Source: Odoribacter sp. OttesenSCG-928-L07 (GTDB lineage Bacteria; Bacteroidota; Bacteroidia; Bacteroidales; BM520). From it: a stretch of DNA of 32,115 nt. The position numbers and the translations under genes are program-made. Positions within the stretch are counted from its first letter, which is position 1, and each line of letters begins with the position of its first letter. The stretch is taken from NCBI GenBank assembly GCA_030265965.1, contig JAJDHA010000012.1, forward strand, positions 1 through 32,115. The letters run 5' to 3'. Below the pieces are notes generated by a model, which was not told the DNA's origin, searched no databases, and was given only the letters and a program-made list of their open reading frames with translations. Positions 8,432 to 17,702 of the stretch are shown here, piece by piece.

Positions 8432-10741
8432 TTATTTAATTAACATAGCTTTCTGAGAGATGTTTCTTCCGTTTTTCTTTTGAAGGACAAATACAAAAGT
8501 TTGATTTTTTGTATTTGTTTTTGGTGTCCAGTTAATAATTGAAGATTCCTTATTTAAAATAAAATTCTTAATTTTTCTACCTAAGGAATCGTAAACAATT
8601 AAATGCTGATTGTTTATATCTTGTTCAAATACAATATTGAAAGATGATTTAGATGGATTAGGATAAACATTAAGTAAAATATTATCATTATAATTGCTTG
8701 ATATTGAATTAATAGTCGAATCAATTACAGCCAATGTATATTCACCGCTTTTTAAATCATTAAACCAGAGATTTCCTGAAGATATATTGCCATAACGAGT
8801 AGCATTAAGTACATTCCATGCTTCGGAATGATTTATTCTATACATCAAAAATACAGTATCATTATTATTGATTATCAGGTCACTATCTTGGTCTGATTTG
8901 GAATATTGAAAAAGTCCTGTAATATCAACATCACAGTATTTTATAAGGTTTATTTTCCAAAAATGTTTATTAGAAAGTCTATAATTTCCATTAACTTTTA
9001 ATGGCTCATTCGGAGCAACGAAGTAATGTGCAACATGTAAATAGGCTGAATCAGTTATTGGGTTTTCAATATATGAACCAAAATTTGTGTAATTGAATGT
9101 TTGGTTGCCAGCTGTTTTTAAGATTCGTTCAGCATTAAATTTTGCATCATAAATTTTATCATAATAATTTACAAACAACATTTCAGGTTCAATATTTATC
9201 GTGCTATTTGCATATCCGTATTGACCGTCAAATTCAACAAGAATGGTTTCACTATTTAGTAATGAATTCATAAAGGTAATCTCAACTTTATTTCCATTCG
9301 AAATTTCATTTCTATTACTTAATTTTTGTTGAATGTATATTTCAATATCCCAAGTATTATTTCCATTATTATTTGTAATACAAGAATCGATTATATAGCA
9401 TACAGCTCCGCCTTGATATACAAAGTTATGAAAGAAATCATTTAGATCGACTCCAGAGGTGTTGCTAAGAGCTTCACATAAATTTTCAGATGACATTGAT
9501 GAATATGCATTGTTTGCAAGCATATTTTTAACAGAAGAAAAGAATAATTCATCTCCAAGATAATTGCGTAATGAATGAACCACGATTGCTCCTCTTTGAT
9601 ATGCGCTAACGCCATAAGTATTAGTTTCCGGAATTTGATTTAATGGGTAGTAATCGCCGTCTTGGCTAGGTTTATGTGCGTTTCTGAAAACTTGGTTCTT
9701 TGCCGACAATATATTTGAAATATATCTATCTTTACCATATAATTCTTCTTCAAAATAGTATTCTCCGAAGGTTGCCCAACCTTCATTTATCCACATATCT
9801 TTAGCGCTTGCACAAGTAATTAAATTTCCAAACCAAGAATGAAATAATTCATGTGCATACAAACTTTCATAATTTAAATTTGCGGTGATACAAGAGTTTG
9901 GAAATGAGATATTGTTTTGATGTTCCATTGCTCCGATTGATGTTGCAGTATAACCGATTCTTTCAAACATATATGGACCGAATTTATCTTCAAAAATATT
10001 AATTATTTCATGAATATTTTGAAAGAGAACTTCTGCTGCATTAACTTGATCAGGTTTTAAAGTATAAGTAATGGGAATTTCGCCGTTAAGTGCTTGATGA
10101 GAATCTTCGACAACAACATAATCGCCAATTGCAAAAGAAGCGAGATAAGTTGGTAATTCTATCTCTGTTTTATAATGAAAAGTTTTGGTGTTATTGTTGT
10201 TGCTAACAATTTCTTGGAATAATCCACCGGCAGTTGCATGTTTGTCTTCCGGAACAGTTATGTAATAATCGAAAGTAGCTTTATCAATGAAATTATCAAC
10301 ACAGGGAAACCAAGCTTTTCCAAGGTTATGTGGAATTGTACTTATTCCAACGCCGAGATTATAAACGTATTCGCCGTTAAACACTACCCCGCCCCAGCTT
10401 TCGGAAAATGGATGGCCGTGATACCAAATATGAATTTCATTTGAACCTAAAGTTAAATTATTCGAAGTTATTGTAATAACAGAATTGTCATAAACATAAT
10501 CAGTTGTAATATTTCCATTAATAGCAATTTTGTCGATATTCATTTGTAACAAATCGAAAGAAATTGGATTATTTATTTCCGACAATATAGCAGAAATATT
10601 AGTATGTGCGTAAAGAATTTTATTTTGAGTATCGAGTGTATCAATATATATGGTATAATTTTTTACATCAAGTTGATTTTGTGCGTAACAGATGTTAAAA
10701 GAAGCGATTAAAATACTGATTAATAATAAGATTCTACGCAT
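8432..10741 (-). CDS. M1-family metallopeptidase with T9SS C-terminal sorting domain
   Basis: A 769-residue secreted zinc aminopeptidase-type enzyme. A signal peptide (1-20, cut near CYA/Q) is followed by the M1 N-terminal beta domain and the catalytic domain. The catalytic domain has GAMEH at 270-274, the zinc site HELFH at 297-301, and the third ligand Glu320 in NEGWATFGEYY, exactly 18 residues after the second His. The final 80 residues (from about 689) start VYPNPSKSSF and show the ordered blocks of a type A T9SS sorting domain (VYDSLGRKI, then a last beta segment ending KAMLIK). The protein should therefore be exported through the outer membrane and attached to the surface or released. 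It heads a four-gene operon with the patatin, lipoprotein and M20 genes, behind a TACATTTG -7 element. Substrate preference is not visible. Confidence 0.95.
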   Translation of the reverse strand: MRRILLLISILIASFNICYAQNQLDVKNYTIYIDTLDTQNKILYAHTNISAILSEINNPISFDLLQMNIDKIAINGNITTDYVYDNSVITITSNNLTLGSNEIHIWYHGHPFSESWGGVVFNGEYVYNLGVGISTIPHNLGKAWFPCVDNFIDKATFDYYITVPEDKHATAGGLFQEIVSNNNNTKTFHYKTEIELPTYLASFAIGDYVVVEDSHQALNGEIPITYTLKPDQVNAAEVLFQNIHEIINIFEDKFGPYMFERIGYTATSIGAMEHQNNISFPNSCITANLNYESLYAHELFHSWFGNLITCASAKDMWINEGWATFGEYYFEEELYGKDRYISNILSAKNQVFRNAHKPSQDGDYYPLNQIPETNTYGVSAYQRGAIVVHSLRNYLGDELFFSSVKNMLANNAYSSMSSENLCEALSNTSGVDLNDFFHNFVYQGGAVCYIIDSCITNNNGNNTWDIEIYIQQKLSNRNEISNGNKVEITFMNSLLNSETILVEFDGQYGYANSTINIEPEMLFVNYYDKIYDAKFNAERILKTAGNQTFNYTNFGSYIENPITDSAYLHVAHYFVAPNEPLKVNGNYRLSNKHFWKINLIKYCDVDITGLFQYSKSDQDSDLIINNNDTVFLMYRINHSEAWNVLNATRYGNISSGNLWFNDLKSGEYTLAVIDSTINSISSNYNDNILLNVYPNPSKSSFNIVFEQDINNQHLIVYDSLGRKIKNFILNKESSIINWTPKTNTKNQTFVFVLQKKNGRNISQKAMLIK

Positions 10742-10765
10742 GTCGTTATTTTTAAATATTAGTTA

Positions 10766-10773
10766 CAAATGTA
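10766..10773 (-). promoter_or_regulatory. -7 promoter element for the M1/patatin operon
   Basis: TACATTTG on the minus strand, 24 bases before the ATG at 10741; an exact TAnnTTTG match. No convincing -33 at the usual spacing. Confidence 0.45.
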
Positions 10774-10877
10774 GTAAAAATAATTTAGAAATAATTGGCA
10801 AAATGACAGAATAACAAAATTACATATTTAACAAAAATAACAGTTTATTCTAATCCTGCACATTACATATTTTTTTT

Positions 10878-10892
10878 TCATTTTGTCCATCA
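10878..10892 (-). repeat. dispersed intergenic repeat, inverted near copy
   Basis: Reads TGATGGACAAAATGA on the minus strand, one mismatch from the core of the exact 17-bp repeat found at 554-570 and 11304-11320. It lies in the otherwise featureless AT-rich gap between the M1 operon promoter and the tRNA-Pro terminator. Confidence 0.5.
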
Positions 10893-10902
10893 AAGATTTC
10901 CA

Positions 10903-10939
10903 AAACAAAAAACGGCTACAAAATTAATTGTAACCGTTT
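10903..10939 (-). terminator. rho-independent terminator of tRNA-Pro
   Basis: On the minus strand a 12-bp stem AAACGGUUACAA / UUGUAGCCGUUU closes a 6-base loop (UUAAUU) and is followed by a U-rich tract (UUUGUUUU). One pair is G-U on this strand but a C-A mismatch on the other, which supports action on the minus-strand RNA. It starts about 11 bases after the tRNA 3' end. Confidence 0.8.
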
Positions 10940-10950
10940 CATTTTCAGTG

Positions 10951-11025
10951 TCGGGGTAGCAGGATTTGAACCTGCGACCTCCTGCTCCCAAAGCAGGCGC
11001 GATAGCCGGACTACGCTATACCCCG
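10951..11025 (-). tRNA. tRNA-Pro (anticodon UGG)
   Basis: A 75-base cloverleaf on the minus strand. The acceptor arms CGGGGTA and TACCCCG pair fully, with discriminator A at 10951. The anticodon stem CCTGC/GCAGG encloses loop TTTGGGA, giving anticodon TGG, which reads proline codons. The T arm is GCAGG TTCAAAT CCTGC. The CCA end is not encoded: the bases after the discriminator read CAC. It has its own -7 element and terminator and lies about 145 bp downstream of tRNA-Ser. Confidence 0.97.
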
Positions 11026-11045
11026 ATGCCTATCTAAATCGAGTG

Positions 11046-11053
11046 CAAAAGTA
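11046..11053 (-). promoter_or_regulatory. -7 promoter element for tRNA-Pro
   Basis: TACTTTTG on the minus strand, within ATTACTTTTGCA, 20 bases before the tRNA 5' end. The same 12 bases stand before tRNA-Ser. Confidence 0.6.
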
Positions 11054-11121
11054 ATATATTTTTTTTAATTGAAAAGGTTTTTTAAAAAATATTTTTGAAA
11101 TAATGATAAGGTTTGATTCCA

Positions 11122-11157
11122 AAATTAAAAACGCCCACAAAAATTAATTTGCAGGCG
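11122..11157 (-). terminator. rho-independent terminator of tRNA-Ser
   Basis: On the minus strand the stem CGCCUGCAAA / UUUGUGGGCG (10 bp with one U-G and one G-U pair) closes an AT-rich loop. It is flanked by A5 upstream and a U5 tract downstream. It starts about 12 bases after the tRNA-Ser 3' end. Layout and loop closely resemble the tRNA-Pro terminator. Confidence 0.8.
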
Positions 11158-11168
11158 AGTTTTTTCTT

Positions 11169-11256
<88 letters not shown>

Positions 11257-11277
11257 AATAGGTTTGTTTTGAGGTTG

Positions 11278-11285
11278 CAAAAGTA
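11278..11285 (-). promoter_or_regulatory. -7 promoter element for tRNA-Ser
   Basis: TACTTTTG on the minus strand, 21 bases before the tRNA 5' end, in the same context (ATTACTTTTGCA) as the tRNA-Pro element. Confidence 0.6.
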
Positions 11286-11303
11286 ATAAATATTTTTGAA
11301 TAA

Positions 11304-11320
11304 TGATGGACAGAATGACA
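11304..11320 (+). repeat. dispersed intergenic 17-bp repeat, copy 2
   Basis: TGATGGACAGAATGACA, identical to 554-570. It ends 12 bases from the valS stop codon, so it sits in the valS 3' trailer. Confidence 0.7.
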
Positions 11321-11332
11321 AAAATTTCAAAA

Positions 11333-13957
11333 TTACATCAAACTTCTAATCTGCTCCTCAATTACCGCAATCTTCTTGTTTGCATCGTCGCGTTTCTTTT
11401 GCTCTAATTCTACGACATTTGCAGGTGCGCCGGAAACAAATCTTTCGTTGTTAAGCTTCTTGTTTACTGAATCTAAGAATCCTTTTGTATATTCTAATTC
11501 GGCACGTAATTTTTCAAGTTCGGCTTCAATATCTATGCTTGATGGCGCAGGAACATAAAATTCTGTTGTTGCAACTATAAATGATAATGCACCTTCAAGT
11601 TTTTCATCTATATACTCGATTTTGTCTAAGTTTGTTAACTTTGCTATTATTGAATCGAAGGTAATATCTGCTTGTTCGTTGTGGTTTTTCTTGATGAATA
11701 AGGATATTTGCTCTTTGAGCGGAATGTTTTTTTCTAAACGTAATGTTCTAATCGCTGTGATTACATCAGCAGCATAATCAAATTTTCTGAGTAATGCGTC
11801 ATTCGTTTCTTTAGTTTCCGGCATTAATGAAAGCATTATACTTTCTTTGTCGGTTCTCACCTTTAGATTATGCCAAATTTCCTCAGTTACAAAAGGCATA
11901 AACGGATGTAATAATTGCATTAATTTTTCGAAGAAATCAACTGCTTGATTGTAAGTCTTTGCATCAATTCCTTCTCCATAAGGCGGTTTAATAATTTCTA
12001 AATACCATGAACAGAAGTCATCCCAAATTAACTTGTAAGTAGTCATTAATGCCTCTGATATTCTGTAATCTTTGAATTGATTATCAAGTTGGGATATAGA
12101 TGCGTTTATTTTTTCATCAAAAAAATCGAATGCTTTAGCAGAATATTCCGGTTGATTTTTGTTTTCATCAACATTCCAACCTTTTATTAATCTTAATGCA
12201 TTCCAAATTTTATTTGCGAAGTTTCTGCCTTGCTCGCACAAAACTTCATCAAAAGGCAAATCGTTTCCTGCAGGAGAAGTAAGTAACATCCCTACTCTAA
12301 CTCCATCAGCGCCGTATTTTTCAATTAAATCAAGCGGATCTGGAGAGTTGCCGAGAGATTTCGACATCTTTCTGCCTTGTTTGTCTCTTACAACGCCTGT
12401 AATATAAACATTGTGAAACGGTATATCTTTTCTATATTCCAATCCAGCCATTATCATTCTTGCAATCCAAAAGAAAAGAATATCCGGAGCCGAAACTAAA
12501 TCGTTGGTTGGATAATAATACTTTATATCTTCATTATCAGGGAATCTTATTCCGTCGAAAACTGAAATTGGCCACAACCATGATGAGAACCATGTATCAA
12601 GAACATCTTCATCTTGATGTAAATCTTCAATTTTAAGATTACAATTTAATTCCAAAGCTTTTTGATAAGCTTCTTCTTTTGATTTTGCAACAATCATTGA
12701 ATTATCAGGCAAATAATAAACAGGTATTTGTTGTCCCCACCACAATTGGCGACTTATACACCAATCTTTAACATTTTCCATCCAATGTCTGTAAGTATTT
12801 TTAAACTTTGCAGGATGAAATTTAACGATATCATTTTCAACAACATCAAGAGCTGGTTTTGCCATCTCTTTCATTTTCAAAAACCATTGCAACGAAAGTT
12901 TGGGTTCAATTGGTGCATGTGATCTTTCCGACAAACCTATCTTATTAATGTAAGGTTCAATCTTAGCGACATGCCCGCTTTTTTCTAAATCAACAACAAT
13001 CTCTTCTCTTGCAACAAACCGATCTTTACCGATGTAAAGTTGAGCTTTTTCGTTTAATGTGCCGTTATCATTTAAAATGTCTATTGATTCGAGATTATGT
13101 TTTAATCCTATATTATAGTCGTTGATATCATGAGCAGGAGTTATCTTTAAGCATCCAGTTCCAAATTCCATATCAACGTATTCATCAACGATAACCGGAA
13201 TTTCTCTGTTGATTAATGGCACAAGAACTTTCTTGCCTTGAATATCTTTATATCTTTCATCATTCGGATTAACACAAACGGCAGTATCGCCCAAAATTGT
13301 TTCCGGACGAGTTGTTGCAATTGTTACGAAATTATCTTCTCCAACGATTTTATATTTAAGATAGTACAACTTTGATTGTTGTTCTTCGTAAATTACTTCT
13401 TCATCGGAAACAGCGGTAAGCGCCACCGGATCCCAATTAACCATTCTAACGCCGCGATAGATTAATCCTTTGTTGTAAAGATCGATAAAAACATCGATTA
13501 CGGATTCATACAAAGCTTCATCCATTGTAAATCTGGTACGGCTCCAATCGCAGGAAGCGCCAAGTTTACGAAGTTGTTGCAAGATTATTCCGCCGTGTTT
13601 TTCTTTCCATTCCCAAGCATATTCCAAGAATTTCTCACGAGTAAGATCAGTTTTTTTAATACCTTTTTCTTTTAGCATCGTAACAACTTTAGTTTCAGTA
13701 GCGATTGATGCATGATCTGTTCCCGGAACCCAAAGTGCATTAAAACCTTGCATTCTTTTTCTACGAATTAAAACATCTTGAATGGTATTATTGAGCATGT
13801 GTCCCATATGAAGCACACCTGTGACATTAGGTGGCGGAATAACAATAGTATATGGAGTACGTTCATCCGGATTAGAAGCAAACATCTGATTTGTTTCCCA
13901 GAATTTATACCATTTTTCCTCAAGAGTTGAAGGATCGTATTTTGGTGCTAATTGCAT
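11333..13957 (-). CDS. valS: valine--tRNA ligase
   Basis: Class I aminoacyl-tRNA synthetase that charges tRNA-Val. I place the start at the ATG at 13957 ([20 protein letters not shown], 874 aa). An in-frame TTG at 14020 would add 21 hydrophobic residues with no counterpart in the family and would lie upstream of the promoter element. The HIGH motif is HMGH at 50-53 ([13 protein letters not shown]), and KMSKS begins at K530. Between them lies the CP1 editing domain, containing [13 protein letters not shown] and [11 protein letters not shown]. The anticodon-binding domain has [11 protein letters not shown], and the protein ends in the helical coiled arm typical of ValRS. Length is normal. It appears to be a single-gene unit. 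Confidence 0.98.
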   Translation of the reverse strand: MQLAPKYDPSTLEEKWYKFWETNQMFASNPDERTPYTIVIPPPNVTGVLHMGHMLNNTIQDVLIRRKRMQGFNALWVPGTDHASIATETKVVTMLKEKGIKKTDLTREKFLEYAWEWKEKHGGIILQQLRKLGASCDWSRTRFTMDEALYESVIDVFIDLYNKGLIYRGVRMVNWDPVALTAVSDEEVIYEEQQSKLYYLKYKIVGEDNFVTIATTRPETILGDTAVCVNPNDERYKDIQGKKVLVPLINREIPVIVDEYVDMEFGTGCLKITPAHDINDYNIGLKHNLESIDILNDNGTLNEKAQLYIGKDRFVAREEIVVDLEKSGHVAKIEPYINKIGLSERSHAPIEPKLSLQWFLKMKEMAKPALDVVENDIVKFHPAKFKNTYRHWMENVKDWCISRQLWWGQQIPVYYLPDNSMIVAKSKEEAYQKALELNCNLKIEDLHQDEDVLDTWFSSWLWPISVFDGIRFPDNEDIKYYYPTNDLVSAPDILFFWIARMIMAGLEYRKDIPFHNVYITGVVRDKQGRKMSKSLGNSPDPLDLIEKYGADGVRVGMLLTSPAGNDLPFDEVLCEQGRNFANKIWNALRLIKGWNVDENKNQPEYSAKAFDFFDEKINASISQLDNQFKDYRISEALMTTYKLIWDDFCSWYLEIIKPPYGEGIDAKTYNQAVDFFEKLMQLLHPFMPFVTEEIWHNLKVRTDKESIMLSLMPETKETNDALLRKFDYAADVITAIRTLRLEKNIPLKEQISLFIKKNHNEQADITFDSIIAKLTNLDKIEYIDEKLEGALSFIVATTEFYVPAPSSIDIEAELEKLRAELEYTKGFLDSVNKKLNNERFVSGAPANVVELEQKKRDDANKKIAVIEEQIRSLM

Positions 13958-13983
13958 AAGGATTGGGTTTTTAAAAATTTTTG

Positions 13984-13991
13984 CAAAAATA
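13984..13991 (-). promoter_or_regulatory. -7 promoter element for valS
   Basis: TATTTTTG on the minus strand, 26 bases before the valS ATG at 13957. It supports that ATG over the upstream TTG. No clear -33. Confidence 0.5.
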
Positions 13992-14020
13992 ATGAAATAA
14001 AACGAAAATCTTGGAGACAA

Positions 14021-14293
14021 AATTGGATAAAGCCGATAAAATCGATTAAGTCGATAAAAGGGAAAAATATCTGATTAAATCTTTTGGGAGGTGTTATTTA
14101 TAAAGCATTCTGAATTTTTATTTGAACGACATAAACATAGATTCCTATTAATAAATGCAAATAAAGCCGATAAAATCGAAATTGTTCAGTGGAAGCCAAA
14201 ACAATTTTTATCGATTCTACCGGCTTTTTCTGCTTAAAATTTTATCTGTCTAATCGAATCAATCCATTTTATCGGCTTTATCGATTTTATCCA
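14021..14293. repeat. nested inverted-repeat region between valS and hppA
   Basis: The gap between the valS start and the hppA stop (about 336 bp) holds no gene. It carries four copies of a core AAAGCCGATAAAAT. Copies at 14027-14045 and 14161-14179 are identical over 19 bases in direct orientation. An inverted copy at about 14205-14227 differs slightly. A second inverted copy at 14266-14281 matches 16 bases exactly. The outer pair and the inner pair thus form nested palindromes. The inner one makes a 17-bp stem in which both non-Watson-Crick pairs are G-U in the minus-strand RNA but A-C in the plus strand. It could terminate hppA, or be a MITE/REP-like element. Confidence 0.75.
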
Positions 14294-16513
14294 TTAAAAT
14301 ATGCTGAATGCAACAGTCAGTCCGGCCATTACAATTGAGACCATACTCATAAGTTTGATAAGGATATTCAAACTTGGACCTGATGTATCTTTGAAAGGAT
14401 CACCAACAGTATCGCCAACAACAGTAGCTTTATGTGTTTCACTACCCTTTCCTCCGAAAGCGCCTTCTTCCACATATTTCTTAGCATTATCCCAGGCACC
14501 GCCGGAGTTAGCCATAAATACAGCCATTACGAAACCGCAGCTCAACCCACCGATTAGAAGGCCAAGCACACCTGGCACTCCAAATATTACTCCTATTAAT
14601 ATTGGAACAATAATAGCAAGTAATGATGGGAATAACATTGCTTTTTGTGCACCTTTAGTAGATATCTCAACACATTTTGCATAGTCGGGTGTTCCTTCGC
14701 CTGTCATAATTCCTTTTATTTCACGGAACTGACGACGCACTTCTTCAACCATTTTCTGAGCTGCTTTTCCAACAGCTTCCATTGTTAATCCGCAGAAAAC
14801 AAATACCATCATTGAGCCAATAAACATTCCTACAATAACTTTCGGGTTCATCAGATGTACTTCGTAATAGTGCATGAAATCAACGAAGTTTGCTTGAGCT
14901 AAAGGAATAGAACTTCCATCAGCAAAATTTAAGGCATGTTGTCCTAATCTTTCAAGGCCAATTTTTATTTCTTCAACATAAGAAGCTAAAAGCGCCAAAC
15001 CTGTTAAAGCAGCAGAACCAATAGCAAAACCCTTTCCGGTTGCTGCTGTTGTGTTTCCCAAAGAATCCAAAGCATCAGTACGTTTACGCACTTCTGGATC
15101 AAGTCCTGCCATTTGAGCATTTCCGCCGGCGTTATCAGCAATTGGACCGTAAGCATCTGTAGCAAGAGTAATTCCAAGAGTTGAAAGCATACCGACAGCA
15201 GCGATGCCAATGCCGTAAAGTCCGTTTGTTACATCAGTAATATCAAATGATGAAAATGATTTTCCTTCAATTACACCGGAAGCAAATAAGAATGAGAATA
15301 CTATACCTATAACAACTGCGAGAACGGGAATAGCAACAGAAAGCATCCCTGTTCCAACACCTGAAATAATTACGGTTGCCGGACCTGTTTTTCCACTTTC
15401 TGCGATTCTTTTTGTAGGTTTATAAGTTTGTGAAGTATAATATTCTGTTGCTTGACCAATAACTATTCCAACAAGTAACCCTACAACAACCGAACAAGAT
15501 AAACCGATCCAGTTGTAAATTCCAAGTGCATTTAAAATAATGAAAGTTGCTATTACTACTAATAATGAACTAATATTTGTTCCGAAAGACAATGATTTCA
15601 ACAATTTTTTCATTGTTGCATTTTCTTTTGTTCTCACTAAGAAAATACCTATTATAGAAAGGATTGTTCCGACAGCAGCAATAAGCATTGGTGCTAAAAT
15701 TGCTTTAGTTTGCATTTCTGCGCCGAAGACTTTATATGCTGCTGCACCGAGAGCTGCCGAAGCAAGAATTGAACCGCAGAAAGATTCATAAAGGTCGGCA
15801 CCCATACCTGCGACATCACCAACATTATCACCTACGTTATCAGCAATTGTAGCAGGATTTCTCGGATCATCTTCCGGAATATTTGATTCTACTTTACCAA
15901 CAAGGTCAGCGCCAACATCAGCAGCTTTTGTGTAGATGCCGCCACCAACACGAGCGAATAATGCTTGAGTTGAAGCACCCATACCGAAAGTTAGTAATGT
16001 TGTTGTAATGAAAATGTTTTTTGTAATTGGATCAACTATCGGAACAAAATAAGTTAATATAATGTACCAAAGAGAAATGTCTAAAAGAGCTAAGCCGACA
16101 ACAACGAGTCCCATTACGGCGCCGCTACGGAAAGCAACTTTTAATCCTCTATTTAATGATTCTTGTGCTGCGTTAGCTGTTCTTGCAGAAGCATAAGTTG
16201 CGGTTTTCATACCGAAGAAACCTGCTAAGCCGGAAAAGAAACCGCCTGTTAGGAATGCAACCGGCACCCAAGGATTCTGCAAATTAAAAAATGCCATTAA
16301 GGCAAAAATTAAAGCTAAAATAATAAATACAACAATAACAACTTTATATTGTTGTTTCAAATAAGACATTGCTCCAACTCTAACATGTTTAGCAATCTCT
16401 GCCATTTTGGGCGTTCCTTCGCTTTCTTTCATCATCTGACGATAGAAATAATAAGCAAATACTAATGCAACTATTGAAGCGATGGGAATAAGCCAAAAAA
16501 TAGGTGTAATCAT
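14294..16513 (-). CDS. hppA: K+-dependent membrane pyrophosphatase (ion-translocating)
   Basis: A 739-residue polytopic inner-membrane enzyme (about 16 helices) that couples PPi hydrolysis to cation export. The PPi site is clear: [11 protein letters not shown] (199-209), EDDPRNPA (214-221), [20 protein letters not shown] (225-244), and a late Asp-rich block with [14 protein letters not shown]. The segment [10 protein letters not shown] at 486-495 has Ala490 and Gly493, the signature of the K+-dependent subfamily (K+-independent enzymes have Lys at the first position). Glu243 in LYES is where Na+-pumping members carry their gate Glu, as I recall. Thr89, Phe93, Asp145 and Met178 look like the set described for Na+,H+-pumping Bacteroides-type enzymes. 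Na+ (or Na+/H+) transport is therefore likely, but this is unaligned inference. Confidence 0.96.
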   Translation of the reverse strand: MITPIFWLIPIASIVALVFAYYFYRQMMKESEGTPKMAEIAKHVRVGAMSYLKQQYKVVIVVFIILALIFALMAFFNLQNPWVPVAFLTGGFFSGLAGFFGMKTATYASARTANAAQESLNRGLKVAFRSGAVMGLVVVGLALLDISLWYIILTYFVPIVDPITKNIFITTTLLTFGMGASTQALFARVGGGIYTKAADVGADLVGKVESNIPEDDPRNPATIADNVGDNVGDVAGMGADLYESFCGSILASAALGAAAYKVFGAEMQTKAILAPMLIAAVGTILSIIGIFLVRTKENATMKKLLKSLSFGTNISSLLVVIATFIILNALGIYNWIGLSCSVVVGLLVGIVIGQATEYYTSQTYKPTKRIAESGKTGPATVIISGVGTGMLSVAIPVLAVVIGIVFSFLFASGVIEGKSFSSFDITDVTNGLYGIGIAAVGMLSTLGITLATDAYGPIADNAGGNAQMAGLDPEVRKRTDALDSLGNTTAATGKGFAIGSAALTGLALLASYVEEIKIGLERLGQHALNFADGSSIPLAQANFVDFMHYYEVHLMNPKVIVGMFIGSMMVFVFCGLTMEAVGKAAQKMVEEVRRQFREIKGIMTGEGTPDYAKCVEISTKGAQKAMLFPSLLAIIVPILIGVIFGVPGVLGLLIGGLSCGFVMAVFMANSGGAWDNAKKYVEEGAFGGKGSETHKATVVGDTVGDPFKDTSGPSLNILIKLMSMVSIVMAGLTVAFSIF

Positions 16514-16543
16514 AAATCTATTTTTTTGTTAATTTTCAGGCTG

Positions 16544-16551
16544 CAAATTTA
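16544..16551 (-). promoter_or_regulatory. -7 promoter element for hppA
   Basis: TAAATTTG on the minus strand, 30 bases before the hppA ATG at 16513; exact TAnnTTTG match, no clear -33. Confidence 0.45.
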
Positions 16552-16633
16552 ACAAAAATTTGATTTTTATCGTGTATTATGTGTTAAAAATAAAATATTT
16601 TTTTTAAAAAAGATCAATTCATTTGATTGTGAG

Positions 16634-16676
16634 AATCTTCAAATCTTCAAATCTTCAAATCTTCAAATCTTCAAAT
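16634..16676. repeat. 8-bp tandem repeat (5 copies) across the tsaD stop codon
   Basis: Five perfect copies of AATCTTCA plus a partial sixth (AAT). On the minus strand the unit TGAAGATT supplies the tsaD stop codon from its first copy, and the rest lies in the tsaD trailer. Copy-number change would leave the protein intact but alter the trailer. Confidence 0.95.
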
Positions 16677-17687
16677 ACCCCTACTATAAGGCTTTGCTTT
16701 TTGATCTGTAAAATCATTTGAAAGATATTTGAAATATCCTGCTGTTGCAATCATTGCGGCATTATCTGTAGTAAATTCAAACTCAGGAATAAACACTTTC
16801 CAGTTAAACTTATTATTTAATTCATTTATCGCGTTTCTTAGTGCAGAATTTGCAGAAACACCACCAGCTACTGCAATACTTGTTATTCCTGTATCTTGTG
16901 CTGCCTTTATTAATTTTTCCATTAAAATATCAATAATGGTTTTTTGTAATGAAGCTGAAAGGTCGTTTACATTCTTTTCAATAAATTGAGGATCTTCTTT
17001 TAGATGATCTCTTAGAAAATATAAAAATGATGTTTTTAATCCGCTAAAACTGTAATCATAAGCTTGGATTTTCGGTTTAGCAAATTTAAAAGCATTAGGA
17101 TTTCCCAATTTTGCTAATTTATCTATAAGCGGTCCACCGGGATAACCCAAGTCCATAATTTTAGCTGCTTTATCAAAAGTTTCACCTGCAGCATCGTCAA
17201 TTGTTTTTCCAATGATTTGCATATCATTATAATCCTTGACTAAAACTATTTGTGTGTGACCGCCTGAAACGACGAGACAGAGAAATGGAAATTCAGGAAC
17301 TTCTTTTTGATTATCTTTTTGTTGTGCAAAATGTGCCAAAATATGAGCTTTAATATGATCAACCTCGATGAGCGGTACATTTAATCCGATAGCTAAAGCT
17401 TTTGAAAAAGAAACACCGACTAATAATGAGCCAAGCAGTCCGGGACCTCGTGTAAAAGCTATTGCAGATATCATTTTTTTATCTAACTTTGCTTGCTGAA
17501 ATGCCTGGTCGATAACGGGTATGATATTTTGTTGATGCGCTCTTGAAGCTAATTCAGGCACAACTCCACCGTATTTGCGGTGAACATCTTGATTGGCAGT
17601 AACATTAGCCAAAACAGTTGTGTCTTTTAAAATTGCCGCAGAGGTATCATCACAAGATGATTCTATACCTAAAATATAAATGCTCAT
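16671..17687 (-). CDS. tsaD: tRNA N6-adenosine threonylcarbamoyltransferase
   Basis: A 338-residue protein of the universal Kae1/TsaD family. With TsaB and TsaE it moves the threonylcarbamoyl group onto A37 of ANN-decoding tRNAs. The start LGIESSCDDTSAAIL, the family signature block PELASRAHQQNIIPVI, and the metal-binding HxxxH pair H111/H115 in VDHIKAHILAH are all visible. So are the ATPase-fold loops SGGHTQIVLV, AGETFDKAAK and GGVSANSALR, and the late TTDNAAMIA with the last Asp ligand. Length is normal. It is divergent from tamB with only 15 bp between start codons, so its promoter must sit in tamB. Its stop codon lies in an 8-bp tandem repeat. Confidence 0.98.
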   Translation of the reverse strand: MSIYILGIESSCDDTSAAILKDTTVLANVTANQDVHRKYGGVVPELASRAHQQNIIPVIDQAFQQAKLDKKMISAIAFTRGPGLLGSLLVGVSFSKALAIGLNVPLIEVDHIKAHILAHFAQQKDNQKEVPEFPFLCLVVSGGHTQIVLVKDYNDMQIIGKTIDDAAGETFDKAAKIMDLGYPGGPLIDKLAKLGNPNAFKFAKPKIQAYDYSFSGLKTSFLYFLRDHLKEDPQFIEKNVNDLSASLQKTIIDILMEKLIKAAQDTGITSIAVAGGVSANSALRNAINELNNKFNWKVFIPEFEFTTDNAAMIATAGYFKYLSNDFTDQKAKPYSRGI

Positions 17688-17702
17688 AATATTTGTAACA
17701 AT

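Noticed and set aside
10742-10902. A possible small gene between the M1 operon and tRNA-Pro
   Set aside because: No open frame with coding character; the stretch holds only a promoter element and degenerate repeat copies.
13958-14020. Upstream extension of valS from a TTG at 14020
   Set aside because: It would add 21 non-conserved hydrophobic residues and start upstream of the -7 element; the ATG at 13957 gives the normal ValRS N terminus.
14301-14684. A 127-residue open frame antisense to hppA
   Set aside because: It lies wholly within the conserved hppA coding sequence on the other strand and has no recognisable domain or promoter. The same applies to antisense frames at 15540-15791 and 29451-29807.
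16634-16676. A short CRISPR array
   Set aside because: The units are 8 bp, perfectly contiguous and have no spacers; it is a simple tandem repeat.
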